From Verrucosispora sp. WMMD573 (GTDB lineage: Bacteria > Actinomycetota > Actinomycetes > Mycobacteriales > Micromonosporaceae): a DNA stretch of 64,000 nucleotides. The notes beneath the pieces were generated by a model that saw only the letters and a list, made by a program, of their open reading frames with translations, was not told where the DNA came from and did not search any database. The position numbers were made by a program, and so were the translations under genes. Where the stretch lies: the NCBI RefSeq assembly GCF_027497175.1, contig NZ_CP114901.1, positions 6,324,001-6,388,000 of the forward strand, given 5' to 3'. How positions within the stretch are numbered: position 1 is the stretch's first letter; the number at the start of each line of letters is the position of its first letter. Below, piece by piece: positions 34,505 through 43,775 of this stretch.

Positions 34505-34780
34505 CCGCAACAACGCCCGGAGCGGATCGCTCCGCACCGCGCGCCGGGCACAAGAGTACAGGACGGCGGGGGGTGTTGGTCCAGGGGGTTGATCGGTGAC
34601 CACCGAGCGGCTCGGCGGCCGTTTACCAGACAAATCGTCATCCTGGCACAAGGAGGTATGAGCGGAGAGCAGGATGGGTAGTTAGCTGCCGACGACAGGA
34701 CGCAGGCGCGGATCGGTCAGTCCCGCCCCCCGGGCATCCGGGAGCGGGACGACGGCGCGTCAGGTACGAAAGGAGCCGCC

Positions 34781-35164
34781 ATGCGCGGAAAGATCATGTT
34801 CCTTGGCGGGCTGGCTGCAGGGTTCGTCCTGGGCGCCCGTGCCGGCCGGGAGAAGTACGAGGAGCTGGTGGTCCGGGGCCGCAAGGTGCTCGACCACCCG
34901 ACCGTCCAGGAGGCGGCCGGGGTCGCGCAGGCCCAGGCCAACCGTCTCTACCACGAGGGCAGGGACAAGCTCGGCAACTCCAAGCTGGGCGAGAAGCTCA
35001 ACGCCAACGGCAAGGCGGGGCTCACCCCCGCCGACGACACGTTCGCCGGTACGCCGGCCACGGCCGGCACCAAGTCGGGTTCCGGCTCGTCGGGTTCCAG
35101 CTCGACGTCTGCCACCCCCCGCAGCAAGCCGTCCGGCTCCGGAGCCAACGGCAGCACCCTCTGA
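34781..35164 (+). CDS. Small YtxH-like membrane-anchored hypothetical protein
   Basis: The 127-residue protein has a short membrane helix at the N-terminus (IMFLGGLAAGFVLGARAGRE), then a helical stretch (KYEELVVRGRKVL) and a serine/glycine-rich tail. AAAGGAG precedes the ATG at a good distance. The helix plus RAGREKYEEL is typical of actinobacterial YtxH-like proteins of unknown role. A strong terminator follows, so it is a single-gene unit. Confidence 0.8.
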   Translation: MRGKIMFLGGLAAGFVLGARAGREKYEELVVRGRKVLDHPTVQEAAGVAQAQANRLYHEGRDKLGNSKLGEKLNANGKAGLTPADDTFAGTPATAGTKSGSGSSGSSSTSATPRSKPSGSGANGSTL

Positions 35165-35172
35165 GCACCCCC

Positions 35173-35212
35173 GGACGGGCCCGGCAACCGACCTCGGTGG
35201 CCGGGCCCGTCC
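35173..35212. terminator. Strong terminator hairpin
   Basis: A perfect 13-bp stem GGACGGGCCCGGC / GCCGGGCCCGTCC. The 14-base loop itself contains ACCGA-CC-TCGGT, giving a nearly continuous 18-bp hairpin. It begins eight bases after the 34781 gene. Confidence 0.85.
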
Positions 35213-35334
35213 GTGTGCCCGGCCGACAGCAAATCACCCCGGACCGCCGCAGCGGCAGGCGTTGACAGGTCCGCTCCCGGTCGGCCACTGGTCTGAAACA
35301 CCGCCGTGGAACACTCCGCACGGAGGTGGTCGAG

Positions 35335-36513
35335 ATGGCCCTGGTCCGACCGGAGAATCCGCAGCAGGCACGGTTGGTCCGGCTACTGCGGGACGAGGGT
35401 CCCCGCTCCCGGGTGGAGCTGGGTGACCTGCTGGGCCTGTCCCGGACGGCCCTCACCACCGAGCTGGACCGGCTCACCGCCCGAGGGCTGGTCGAGACGG
35501 CCGGGCCGGCAGCCTCCCGGGGCGGGCGTCGATCGTCGCTGCTGCGCCTCAACGGCGGCGTGCGCTTCGGCAGCGTGGTGGTCGCCACCGACCGAGTCAC
35601 CGTCGCGATCACCGACGGCGAGCTGAACGTGCTGGCCGAGACCGGCGAGGTGGCGGACGTGCGCGACGGACCGGAGCTGGTCATCGGCCGGGCCGTCGAG
35701 CTGGTCGACAAGCTCCGCGCCGAGTTGGGCGTCACCGAACTCACCGGGGTCGGTGTCGCCCTTCCCGGGCCGGTCGACGGCGGCACCTCCACCGCACCGG
35801 CCGCCCTGCCCCGTTGGCAGCGCTTTCCGGTGCGGGACGCGTTCGCCGCCGAGCTGGGCTGCCCGGTGCTTGTCGACAATGACGCGAACGTGCTCGCCCT
35901 GGGCGAGCGGCACGCCGGCATCGGCCGCACCGTCGAGGATTTCCTCTACCTGAAGCTCGGCACGGCGATCGGCTGCGGGCTGGTGCTCGGCGGGTCGCTC
36001 TACCGGGGTGCGACCAGCAGCGCCGGCGACATCGCGCACCTACCGATCGGCGAGGAGGGCCCGCCCTGCGCCTGTGGTGAGGCCGGTTGCCTTGAGGCGT
36101 ACTGCGGGGATGTCGGGTTGGTCCGGGCGGCGCTGGCGGTCGCCCGGTCGGATCGCTCCCCGGCGCTGGCCGCGCGGCTGGCCGAGGCGGGCACGCTCAC
36201 CGTCGCGGACGTGGCCACGGCCGCCACCGCCGGGGACGCGGCCACCCAGTTGCTGGTCCGCGATGCCGCCCGCCGGCTCGGTCGGGTGCTGGTCGGTCTG
36301 GTCAGCTTCTTCAATCCCGGCATCGTGGTGATCGGTGGGGCCCCCGACGGGCTCGGCCACCTGCTGCTCTCCGAGATCCGTGGTGTGGTCTACCGGCGCT
36401 CGGCGCCGCTGGCCACCGGCACCATGCCGATCGTCCTGTCCGATCTGGCGGGCCGGGCCGCCGTGGTGGGCGCGGCCCACCTGGCCAGCGAGCACGTCTT
36501 CAGCGCCGGCTGA
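35335..36513 (+). CDS. ROK-family transcriptional regulator, copy 1
   Basis: The 392-residue protein has an N-terminal winged helix (RVELGDLLGLSRTALTTELD) and a sugar-kinase-like domain with the zinc motif CACGEAGCLEAYC and DNDANVLALGERHAG. The ATG at 35335 has GGAGG eight bases upstream. ROK repressors respond to sugars. The kinase-type DNDAN motif is intact, but regulators of this class normally have no kinase activity. It is convergent with the isomerase gene at 36568 and may control the nearby sugar genes. A second ROK regulator of identical length lies at 56527. Confidence 0.92.
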   Translation: MALVRPENPQQARLVRLLRDEGPRSRVELGDLLGLSRTALTTELDRLTARGLVETAGPAASRGGRRSSLLRLNGGVRFGSVVVATDRVTVAITDGELNVLAETGEVADVRDGPELVIGRAVELVDKLRAELGVTELTGVGVALPGPVDGGTSTAPAALPRWQRFPVRDAFAAELGCPVLVDNDANVLALGERHAGIGRTVEDFLYLKLGTAIGCGLVLGGSLYRGATSSAGDIAHLPIGEEGPPCACGEAGCLEAYCGDVGLVRAALAVARSDRSPALAARLAEAGTLTVADVATAATAGDAATQLLVRDAARRLGRVLVGLVSFFNPGIVVIGGAPDGLGHLLLSEIRGVVYRRSAPLATGTMPIVLSDLAGRAAVVGAAHLASEHVFSAG

Positions 36514-36521
36514 CCATCGGC

Positions 36522-36559
36522 GACGCCCGGGGGCGGCTGCGGGCCGACCCCCGGGCGTC
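36522..36559. terminator. Bidirectional terminator between ROK and isomerase genes
   Basis: A perfect 12-bp stem GACGCCCGGGGG / CCCCCGGGCGTC with a 14-base loop between two convergent stops (36513 and 36568). Confidence 0.8.
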
Positions 36560-36567
36560 CGGACGGT

Positions 36568-37575
36568 TCAATCCTTGCTGCTGAACGCCGCGTCGAACGC
36601 GGCGGACGGCGCGTCGAAGGCGAGCCGGCGGACGAACTGGAGCGCCTCCGGGGCACCGACGAGCCGGTCCATCCCGGCGTCCTCCCATTCGATGGAGATC
36701 GGCCCGGAGTAACCGATGGCGTTCAGCGCCCGGAAGCAGTCTTCCCAGGGCACGTCGCCGTGGCCGGTGGAGACGAAGTCCCAGCCCCGGCGCAGATCGG
36801 CCCAGGGCAGGTGCGAGGCCAGCCGACCGCGACGGCCGTCGCCGGTACGCACCTTCGCGTCCTTGCAGTCGACGTGGTAGATCCGGTCGGCGAAGTCGAA
36901 GATGAAGTTGACCGGGTCGAGTTCCTGCCAGACGAAGTGCGACGGGTCCCAGTTCAGCCCGAACGCGGGCCGGTTTCCGATCGCCTCCAGGGTCCGCTTC
37001 GTCGTCCAGTAGTCGTACGCGATCTCGCTGGGGTGCACCTCGTGGGCGAAGCGGACCCCGACGGAGTCGAAGACGTCGAGGATCGGATTCCACCGGTCGG
37101 CGAAGTCCTGGTAGCCGCGCTCGATCATCTCCGGCGGCACCGGCGGGAACATCGCCAGGGTGTGCCAGATCGACGAGCCGGTGAAGCCGACGACGGTGTC
37201 CACGCCGAGCTTCGCCGCCGCCCGGGCGGTGTCCTTGATCTCCTCTGCGGCCCGCTGGCGTACCCCTTCGGGCTCGCCGTCGCCCCAGATCCGGGCGGGC
37301 AGGATGCCCTGGTGCCGCTCGTCGATCGGGTGGTCGCAGACCGCCTGGCCGACCAGGTGGTTCGAGATGGTGAAGACCTGGAGGTTGTGCTTGGCGAGCG
37401 TCTCCCGCTTGCGTTCGACGTACGAGTCGTCGGCCATGGCCTTGTCGACCTCGAAGTGGTCGCCCCAGCAGGCGATCTCCAGCCCGTCGTAGCCCCACTC
37501 GGCGGCGAGCCGGCACACCTCGTCGAACGGAAGGTCGGCCCACTGGCCGGTGAACAGCGTGATCGGTCGCGCCAT
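36568..37575 (-). CDS. Sugar phosphate isomerase/epimerase-like TIM barrel
   Basis: The 335-residue xylose-isomerase-like barrel starts [20 protein letters not shown]. Probable metal ligands lie in [11 protein letters not shown] (glutamate), [11 protein letters not shown] (aspartate, histidine), HVDCKDAKV and [18 protein letters not shown] precedes the ATG. The family includes epimerases and dehydratases acting on free or oxidised sugars. Secreted sugar enzymes follow at 37814 and 39612, so a role on keto-sugar products is plausible. Confidence 0.88.
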   Translation of the reverse strand: MARPITLFTGQWADLPFDEVCRLAAEWGYDGLEIACWGDHFEVDKAMADDSYVERKRETLAKHNLQVFTISNHLVGQAVCDHPIDERHQGILPARIWGDGEPEGVRQRAAEEIKDTARAAAKLGVDTVVGFTGSSIWHTLAMFPPVPPEMIERGYQDFADRWNPILDVFDSVGVRFAHEVHPSEIAYDYWTTKRTLEAIGNRPAFGLNWDPSHFVWQELDPVNFIFDFADRIYHVDCKDAKVRTGDGRRGRLASHLPWADLRRGWDFVSTGHGDVPWEDCFRALNAIGYSGPISIEWEDAGMDRLVGAPEALQFVRRLAFDAPSAAFDAAFSSKD

Positions 37576-37774
37576 GTGTCCTTTTCCCCTGTCGTGTTGG
37601 GGATTCCGTTACCTGCGGGACCGGGGCGAGGGATGACCGGATGCGGCGGCCCCGACGATGTACCGGTGGACGCTTGTCGCGTCTGGGGCCGACGGGTTGC
37701 GCCTCCCGCCGACTCACCGGCCACCTCACGGTCGCCGTCCCTCACTCTAGGCGGGCGGCGGTCGGTAGGAAAGT

Positions 37775-37807
37775 GCCCCGGCGCGACGGCGAGCGCCGCA
37801 CCGGGGC
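37775..37807. terminator. Terminator after the ThuA-DUF1080 gene
   Basis: GCCCCGG / CCGGGGC arms with further pairing inside (CGC/GCG), directly after the minus-strand stop at 37814. Confidence 0.6.
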
Positions 37808-37813
37808 GTTCAG

Positions 37814-39532
37814 CTACGGCAGTACCCAGCGCTGGTTGGCGCCGGTGTGGCAGGTCCACAGGTGCACCGCCTGCCCGTCGGCGGAGCTGTTGCTCGACAC
37901 GTCCAGGCACTTGCCCGAACTCGGGTTACGCAACGTGCCGTTGGACTGCGCCGACCAGTTCTGCGCACCACTGCCGTTACAGGTCCACAACTGGATCTTC
38001 GTGCCGTCAGCCGAGCCGGCACCATTGACGTCCAGGCACTTGCCGAAAGCCCGGATCGTCGAGTTCGGCGTCACCGTCCACGTCTGCGCCGCCGTACCGT
38101 TGCAGGTGTAGATCTGAATCTGCGTACCGTCGGCCGTCGCCGCGTTACGCACGTCCAGACACTTGCCGGCCAACCCGGTGATCCGACCGGTCCGGTCACC
38201 GCCCGGGGGCGGGTTCGAGCCGCCGAGTTCCTTGATCCGGATGTTGCGGAAGGACACGTCGTCGCCGGTGCCGTGGTTCTGGATGCCGACGTGGCCGGCC
38301 AGCGACCGGACCGGGTCGGTGTTGGTGAAGTCGTTGATCTTCGAGCCGTTCAGGAAGACCTGGAGGCGCTCCCCCTCTACCAGCAGCTCGTAGGTGTTCC
38401 ACTCCCCCGCCGGGTTCAGCGCGGCGTCCCGGGCGGCGAGGTCGGCGGACTTGAAGCCGTAGACCGCGCCGGTGGTCCGGTCGGCGGCGTCGGTGGGGTC
38501 GATCTGCACCTCGTAGCCGTTGTTGATGGCGGAGTTCGGGTCGCTCGACGGTGGGAAGCCGATGAAGACCCCGGAGTTGTCGTCCCCGGCCACCCGCCAG
38601 TCCAGCTTCAGCGAGTAGTTGGTGAACTGCTTGGCGCTGTGCCAGAACAGCCCCATCCCGCCGACCGAGGTCAGCGTGGCGTCGGAGTTGCTGAAGCTGC
38701 CCGGCCCGGCCTGGGACCAGCCGCTTGTCGAGCCGTTGTAGAGGGTGGTGTAGCCGGTCTCCGGCCGGCAGTCGGCCTTGGTGCGGCCGGCCGCGTACCG
38801 GATGCCGCCGAGCAGGTGCGCCCGGAAGGCCGGTTCGGCGTACGACGCCTGGGTGTGCCCGCCGCCGGTGTAGAAGGACCGACCGCCGTTGTACGTCTTG
38901 CACCAGGCGATCGGGTGGTCGGCGCCCATCACACCGCCCGAGTACGTGGACTCGTTCAGGTTCGCCAGCACCCGCGCGCCGGAGCGGGGGTTGCTCTGGA
39001 AGTCGTACCACTCGTCGGTGCGGACCCAGTTCTGCGGCAGGTGGGCGGTGGCCGCGTGGGCGCGGTTCTCCACCCGGACGGTGGCCTGCTGGATCGCCGG
39101 GTGGGAGCGGAAGTACGCCCCGACCAGGTTGCCGTAGAAGGACCAGCCGTACTCGGTGTCGGCGGCGGAGTGCACGCCGACGTAGCCGCCACCGGAGCCG
39201 ATGTACGACTCGAACGCGCCCTGCTGGCTGTTGTTGAGCACATCGCCGGTGGTGTTGAGGAAGATCACCGCCTCGTACTGGGCGAGGTTGCCGGTGGTGA
39301 AGACGTTGGCGTCCTCGGTGGCGGTGACGGTGAAGCTGTTCGCCGCGCCCAGATCCCGGATGGTCTGGGTGCCTACGGCGATCGAGTCGTGCCGGAAGCC
39401 GGCCGTCTTGGAGAAGACCAGTACGTCGTACGGGGCGTCGGCGGCGCTGGCCGGGGTGGCCGGGGTGGTGCAGGCGAGTACGGCGAGGGCCGCGGTGGCC
39501 AGGCCGACGGCGGTTCTGAGGAGTCTGCGCAT
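37814..39532 (-). CDS. Secreted ThuA-DUF1080-ricin lectin protein
   Basis: The 572-residue protein starts at the ATG at 39532, with GGGAG seven bases upstream. A signal peptide (LLRTAVGLATAALAVLACTT) ends near ASA. A ThuA-like domain follows (about 35-250; VLVFSKTAGFRHDSI, YVGVHSAADTEYGW), then a DUF1080 domain (about 260-430; LFWHSAKQFTNYSLKLDWRV). DUF1080 proteins include 3-keto-disaccharide hydrolases. A ricin-type lectin (about 440-572) with QxW repeats completes it. The lectin DNA is nearly identical to that of the next gene. It is exported and probably binds polysaccharide while cutting or modifying oxidised glycosides. Confidence 0.9.
   Translation of the reverse strand: MRRLLRTAVGLATAALAVLACTTPATPASAADAPYDVLVFSKTAGFRHDSIAVGTQTIRDLGAANSFTVTATEDANVFTTGNLAQYEAVIFLNTTGDVLNNSQQGAFESYIGSGGGYVGVHSAADTEYGWSFYGNLVGAYFRSHPAIQQATVRVENRAHAATAHLPQNWVRTDEWYDFQSNPRSGARVLANLNESTYSGGVMGADHPIAWCKTYNGGRSFYTGGGHTQASYAEPAFRAHLLGGIRYAAGRTKADCRPETGYTTLYNGSTSGWSQAGPGSFSNSDATLTSVGGMGLFWHSAKQFTNYSLKLDWRVAGDDNSGVFIGFPPSSDPNSAINNGYEVQIDPTDAADRTTGAVYGFKSADLAARDAALNPAGEWNTYELLVEGERLQVFLNGSKINDFTNTDPVRSLAGHVGIQNHGTGDDVSFRNIRIKELGGSNPPPGGDRTGRITGLAGKCLDVRNAATADGTQIQIYTCNGTAAQTWTVTPNSTIRAFGKCLDVNGAGSADGTKIQLWTCNGSGAQNWSAQSNGTLRNPSSGKCLDVSSNSSADGQAVHLWTCHTGANQRWVLP
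37826..38164. repeat. Near-identical lectin-domain segment, copy 1
   Basis: 339 bp matching 39624-39962 with a constant offset of 1798 bp, no gaps and about three mismatches by eye. It encodes most of the ricin-type domain of the ThuA-DUF1080 protein. Outside these limits the sequences differ at once. Confidence 0.9.
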
Positions 39533-39558
39533 GTGCTCTCCCAACGATTGGTGGTGTC

Positions 39559-39607
39559 AGGAGGGGCCCCTGTTTCCAACCCTAGGCGTTGACCAGGAGC
39601 CCCTCCT
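39559..39607. terminator. Terminator after the PQQ-type dehydrogenase gene
   Basis: 14-bp arms AGGAGGGGCCCCTG / CAGGAGCCCCTCCT pair with one mismatch around a 21-base loop. The hairpin lies five bases after the stop of the 39612 gene and before the ribosome site of the 39532 gene. Confidence 0.7.
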
Positions 39608-39611
39608 CGGA

Positions 39612-42461
39612 TCAGGGCAGGACCCAGCGCTGGTTGGCGCCGGTGTGGCAGGTCCACAGGTGCACCGCCTGCCCGTCGGCGGAGCTGTTGCTCGACACGT
39701 CCAGGCACTTGCCCGAACTCGGGTTACGCAACGTGCCGTTGGACTGCGCCGACCAGTTCTGCGCACCACTGCCGTTACAGGTCCACAACTGGATCTTCGT
39801 GCCGTCAGCCGAGCCGGCACCGTCGACGTCGAGGCACTTGCCGAAAGCCCGGATCGTCGAGTTCGGCGTCACCGTCCACGTCTGCGCCGCCGTACCGTTG
39901 CAGGTGTAGATCTGAATCTGCGTACCGTCGGCCGTCGCCGCGTTACGCACGTCCAGACACTTACCGCCCAGGCCGACGATCGGACCGGTTCCGCCCGTAC
40001 CACCGCTGCCGGTGGTGAAGGTGAACGAGTCCAGGTCGTAGAGCGAGCCGGTCCCGGTGCCGGCGAAGGTCAGGTAGAGCGTGGTGGTGCCGGACGGCGG
40101 GTTGCTGATGGTGCCGGTGACCGTGGTGAAGGTGTCCCAGGCGCCGGTGACCGGGACGGTGGCCGAGCCGAGCACGGTGCCGGTGGCCGAGCCGGCCCGC
40201 ACCTGGAGGGTGCCGCCGGAGCCGGCCGAGGAGACCCGGGCGCTGAACGACGTCACATTGTTGATCCGGTACGGCTCGAAGGCGATCCAGTCACCGTTGT
40301 TGATGTTGCCGACGGTCTTGCCGCCCTCGGCGGCCGCCTTGTCGAAGGTGGCGATGCCGGAGGAGGTCTTGTAGTGCTCGGCCTGCCGGCTACGGGGCTG
40401 GAGGGTGTGCTGGGTGTGGGTGGTCAGCCCGCCGGCATCGGTGTACTCGGCGTCGAAGATGGCGAAGATGTTCGCCGCGTAGTCGTGCTCCCCGTCCACC
40501 GGGATCGTGATCGAACCGGAGCACCCGTTGCGTGAGGTGATCTGGTGGCCGTGGCTGTCGTGGCCCAGCACGTAGGTCATTCTGACCTTGGTGCAGTCGA
40601 TGGTGCCGTCCTCCGGGTCGGTCACCGTGATGCTGAACGGCACGGTGTCGCCGAAGGAGAACAGCGATCCGTTGACCGGGCCGTTGATGGTGACCGTCGG
40701 CGCGGTGTTGCCGACCCGGATCTGCACGCTGGCGGTGCCGGTCGCGCCCTGCGGGTCGCGTACGGTCAGGGTGGCGGTGTAGCTGCCGTTGGCGGTGTAC
40801 GTCTTGCTCGGGTTGGCCGCCGTGGAGGTGGTGCCGTCACCGAACGCCCACGAGTAGGTCAACGCCCCACCCTCCGGGTCCGACGACCCGGCCGAGGAGA
40901 AGTTCACGCTCAACGGGGCGACCCCGGAGGTCCGGTTGGCCGAGGCGACCGCCGTGGGTGCCCGGTTGCCTCCGGCGACGTAGTCGTAACGGTAGAGCGC
41001 CGAGTTGGCGTCGCCGTTGAAGTAGCCGGTGCCGTAGTCCAGCACGTAGAGCGCACCGTCCGGCCCGAAGGCCATGTCCATGACCTGCTTGCCGTTCCAC
41101 GGGAACGACGCGTCGATCGCGCCCACCGAGCCGTCGCTGTTGACGTGGATCGGCTTGATCCAGCCCCGGCCGAACTCACCGGCGAAGAAGAGCCCGTCGA
41201 AGCTCTGCGGCCACTTGGTGGTCGACGTCGACGCCGCGTTGTAGCGGTAGACCGGGCCGGCGCTCGGCGACTCGGAGCCGCCGCCGAACTCCGGCGGGCT
41301 GCCGGCGTCACCGGCGTAGCGGATCCAGGACGGCTTGGCGGCCGGCAGGGTGGCCAGGCCGGTGTTGCGGAACGAGTTGTTCGTCGCGCCGCCGGTGCAG
41401 TTGTACTTCGGACCGGCGGTGCCGTTGGCGAAGTTCCACTCGGCGTACGTCTCGTTTGTGGTGTTGGTGCCGGTGCAGTACGGCCAGCCGTAGAAGCCGG
41501 GCCCGGTGACCCGGTTGAACTCCACCTGCCCGCTGGGCCCGCGTGCGGAGGTCGAGCCCGCGTCCGGCCCGTAGTCGCCGACGTAGACGACGCCGGTGGC
41601 CTTGTCGACGCTCATCCGGAACGGGTTGCGGAAGCCCATCGCGTAGATCTCGGGGCGGGTCCGGGCGGTGCCGGGCGCGAACATGTTGCCGGCCGGGATC
41701 GAGTACGACCCGTTGGCGTTGACCTTGATGCGCAGGATCTTGCCGCGCAGGTCGTTGGTGTTGGCGGCGCTGCGCTGGGCGTCGTACGCCGGGTTGCGGT
41801 TGGTGCGCTCGTCCAGCGGCGAGTAGCCGCCCGAGTCGAACGGGTTGGTGTCGTCGCCGGTGGAGAGGTACAGGTTGCCCGCCGCGTCGAAGTCGATGTC
41901 GCCGCCGACGTGGCAGCACATGCCCCGGTCGGCGGGCACGTCGAGGACGTCGACCTTGCTGGACTGGTTGAGCGTGAAGTCGGCGTTGAGGGTGAACCGG
42001 GACAGCCGGTTCACTCCCTGCCAGGCGGAGAAGTCGCTGGCGGTGGCCGGTGCGTCGCCGCTCGGAGTGGACAGCGGCGGCGCGTAGTAGAGGAAGATGT
42101 GCCGGTTGCTGGCGAAGTTCGGGTCGACGCCGATGCCCTGCAAACCCTCCTCGTCGTGGGTGTAGACCGATACGGTACCGATCACGGTCGTGGTGCCGGC
42201 CGCATCGGTGCGACGCACGGTGCCGTTGCGGGCGGTGTGCAGGACCGAGCGGTCCGGCAACACCGCGAGGGTCATCGGTTCACCGACCTCGGCCACCCCC
42301 TTGGCGAGGGTGACCTGCTGGAAGTCGCTGGCGACGATGGGGTGGGCGCGGGCCGGGGTCGGGCCGGCAATGGCAACGGTGCCGGCTGTGACGACCAGGA
42401 GCAGCGCCGAAGCGCTGGTGGACCACCGTGCGGGGTGGCGGGTGGTGCGCATGGTGGACAT
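39612..42461 (-). CDS. Secreted PQQ-type sugar (sorbosone) dehydrogenase with PKD, CBM6 and ricin domains
   Basis: The 949-residue protein starts at the ATG at 42461 with AGGAAGGGA upstream. A signal peptide ends at ARA before HPIVASDF. A beta-propeller of the glucose/sorbosone dehydrogenase type spans about 40-520 (EGLQGIGVDPNF; MGFRNPFRMSVDKATG; FGPDGALYVLDYG). A PKD domain follows (about 525-610; PLSVNFSSAGSSDPEGG, YSWAFGDGTTS), then a CBM6-like carbohydrate-binding domain (about 700-815) and a ricin lectin (about 825-949). It should oxidise sugars outside the cell using PQQ. Its products could be substrates for the neighbouring ThuA-DUF1080 protein. Confidence 0.9.
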   Translation of the reverse strand: MSTMRTTRHPARWSTSASALLLVVTAGTVAIAGPTPARAHPIVASDFQQVTLAKGVAEVGEPMTLAVLPDRSVLHTARNGTVRRTDAAGTTTVIGTVSVYTHDEEGLQGIGVDPNFASNRHIFLYYAPPLSTPSGDAPATASDFSAWQGVNRLSRFTLNADFTLNQSSKVDVLDVPADRGMCCHVGGDIDFDAAGNLYLSTGDDTNPFDSGGYSPLDERTNRNPAYDAQRSAANTNDLRGKILRIKVNANGSYSIPAGNMFAPGTARTRPEIYAMGFRNPFRMSVDKATGVVYVGDYGPDAGSTSARGPSGQVEFNRVTGPGFYGWPYCTGTNTTNETYAEWNFANGTAGPKYNCTGGATNNSFRNTGLATLPAAKPSWIRYAGDAGSPPEFGGGSESPSAGPVYRYNAASTSTTKWPQSFDGLFFAGEFGRGWIKPIHVNSDGSVGAIDASFPWNGKQVMDMAFGPDGALYVLDYGTGYFNGDANSALYRYDYVAGGNRAPTAVASANRTSGVAPLSVNFSSAGSSDPEGGALTYSWAFGDGTTSTAANPSKTYTANGSYTATLTVRDPQGATGTASVQIRVGNTAPTVTINGPVNGSLFSFGDTVPFSITVTDPEDGTIDCTKVRMTYVLGHDSHGHQITSRNGCSGSITIPVDGEHDYAANIFAIFDAEYTDAGGLTTHTQHTLQPRSRQAEHYKTSSGIATFDKAAAEGGKTVGNINNGDWIAFEPYRINNVTSFSARVSSAGSGGTLQVRAGSATGTVLGSATVPVTGAWDTFTTVTGTISNPPSGTTTLYLTFAGTGTGSLYDLDSFTFTTGSGGTGGTGPIVGLGGKCLDVRNAATADGTQIQIYTCNGTAAQTWTVTPNSTIRAFGKCLDVDGAGSADGTKIQLWTCNGSGAQNWSAQSNGTLRNPSSGKCLDVSSNSSADGQAVHLWTCHTGANQRWVLP
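39624..39962. repeat. Near-identical lectin-domain segment, copy 2
   Basis: Partner of 37826-38164 at an offset of 1798 bp. It encodes the C-terminal lectin of the PQQ-type dehydrogenase. Confidence 0.9.
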
Positions 42462-42644
42462 CGCAGTGCTGTCCCTTCCTGACGAGTGCTTCTGCCAGGG
42501 CGGGGCGCGCGCCGTCGCGCCGGATGCCGTAGCCGGGGGGGTGCCGAGGGGGGTCCCGCGCCGCCGGTTCACCTCGACGAAACAATTCGGTGCTAGCGAC
42601 GACACTAAGCGTCATTCGTCTATGTGTCTATATCTTCTGCCCGC

Positions 42645-42673
42645 CGGATACTGACTTTCGTCAGTTCGGTCAA
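42645..42673 (-). promoter_or_regulatory. Promoter with internal operator for the PQQ-type dehydrogenase
   Basis: On the minus strand TTGACC (42673-42668), 17 bases, then TATCCG (42650-42645). The spacer is almost filled by a perfect dyad ACTGAC-N4-GTCAGT (42650-42665 on plus). A regulator bound there would block polymerase. The leader is long (about 180 bases), and a second -10-like TATAGA lies nearer the gene. Confidence 0.45.
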
Positions 42674-42707
42674 AAGCCGCCCGGCTGCCGCGCTGCCGCA
42701 GTGGCGC

Positions 42708-43775
42708 TCAGCGCTGCCGGTCGATGGCCTGGGCGGCCAGCTCCGTCAGGGCGGTCCGGCTGTCCGCGGTCACCTCGGTGTGTTCCAGCGCCGCCAACCC
42801 GGCCTCGGCGCGGACCTGGATCATCTGCTCGATCTTCCGGCGTGCCCCGGTGCTCTCGATGATCTCGCGCAGCTCGGCGGCGCCGTCGGCGTCCAGGTCG
42901 GGATTGCCGAACAGCTCACGCAGCCGGGCACCCTGCGCCCGGTCGGCGGCATCGCGGGCCAGCGCCATCATCACCGTCGGTTTGCCCTCGCGCAGATCGT
43001 CAAGTACGGACTTGCCGGTGACCGCCGGGTCACCGAAGACCCCCAGCACGTCGTCGCGGAGCTGGAAGGCGTCCCCGAGCGGGTCGCCGAACTCGGCCAG
43101 CGCGTCGAGCAGCTCGACGGGCGCACCCGCCAGCGCAGCGCCGATCTGCAACGGCCGGGTGACCGTGTAGCGGGCCGCCTTCATCCGGATCACCGTGAGC
43201 GCACTGGCCACCGAGCCGTCGCCCACCCCGGACACCAGGTCGAGGTACTCCCCCGCGATCACCTCGGTACGCATCAGCGCGAACACGGCGTACCCCTGGT
43301 GCACCTGGTCGGGGCTCAACCCGCACTCGTGGAACATCTGATCCGACCAGGCGGCGCAGAGGTCACCACAGAGCAGGGCGGTGTTGCGTCCGTACGCCTC
43401 GGGGTCACCCCGCCACGACGAGCGGGCGTGCAGGTCGGCGAAGATCCGGTGCACCGAGGGCTCCCCCCGGCGGCGGTCGCTGCCGTCCAGGATGTCGTCG
43501 TGGATCAGCGCGAACGCGTGGAACAGCTCCAGCGCGGCGGCGGCGACCACGATCGGCGTGCCGTCCGGGCCGCCCGCGCCCCGCCAGCCCCAGTAGCAGA
43601 ACAGTGGTCGCAGGCGCTTCCCGCCGGCCAGCACGAACCGGTGCAACGTGGTGAAGACCCCTCGGGGCGCGCCGTCCGGCCAGTCCGGATCCTGCCGGTC
43701 GAGGAAGGCGGTCAGCTCGGCGTCGAAGCGGGCCCGCAGCCCGGCGGAGTCGACAGCTGCCTCGGCGAGGGTCAC
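42708..43775 (-). CDS. Polyprenyl diphosphate synthase (GGPP synthase-like)
   Basis: The 355-residue all-helical protein has the first aspartate-rich motif HDDILDGSD and the second QLRDDVLGVFGD. Substrate-binding LAGGKRLRP also fits trans-prenyl diphosphate synthases. It joins isopentenyl units onto an allylic diphosphate in the cytoplasm; the product length cannot be read reliably. The GTG start overlaps the EboF-like stop (GTGA). It ends the ebo-type operon, where it could supply the prenyl donor for the UbiA-family enzyme at 48854. Confidence 0.9.
   Translation of the reverse strand: MTLAEAAVDSAGLRARFDAELTAFLDRQDPDWPDGAPRGVFTTLHRFVLAGGKRLRPLFCYWGWRGAGGPDGTPIVVAAAALELFHAFALIHDDILDGSDRRRGEPSVHRIFADLHARSSWRGDPEAYGRNTALLCGDLCAAWSDQMFHECGLSPDQVHQGYAVFALMRTEVIAGEYLDLVSGVGDGSVASALTVIRMKAARYTVTRPLQIGAALAGAPVELLDALAEFGDPLGDAFQLRDDVLGVFGDPAVTGKSVLDDLREGKPTVMMALARDAADRAQGARLRELFGNPDLDADGAAELREIIESTGARRKIEQMIQVRAEAGLAALEHTEVTADSRTALTELAAQAIDRQR

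Noticed and set aside
38163..40535. Plus-strand frames opposite the lectin-tagged genes
   Set aside because: Valine/glycine/arginine-rich antisense translations; the minus-strand domains are unambiguous.
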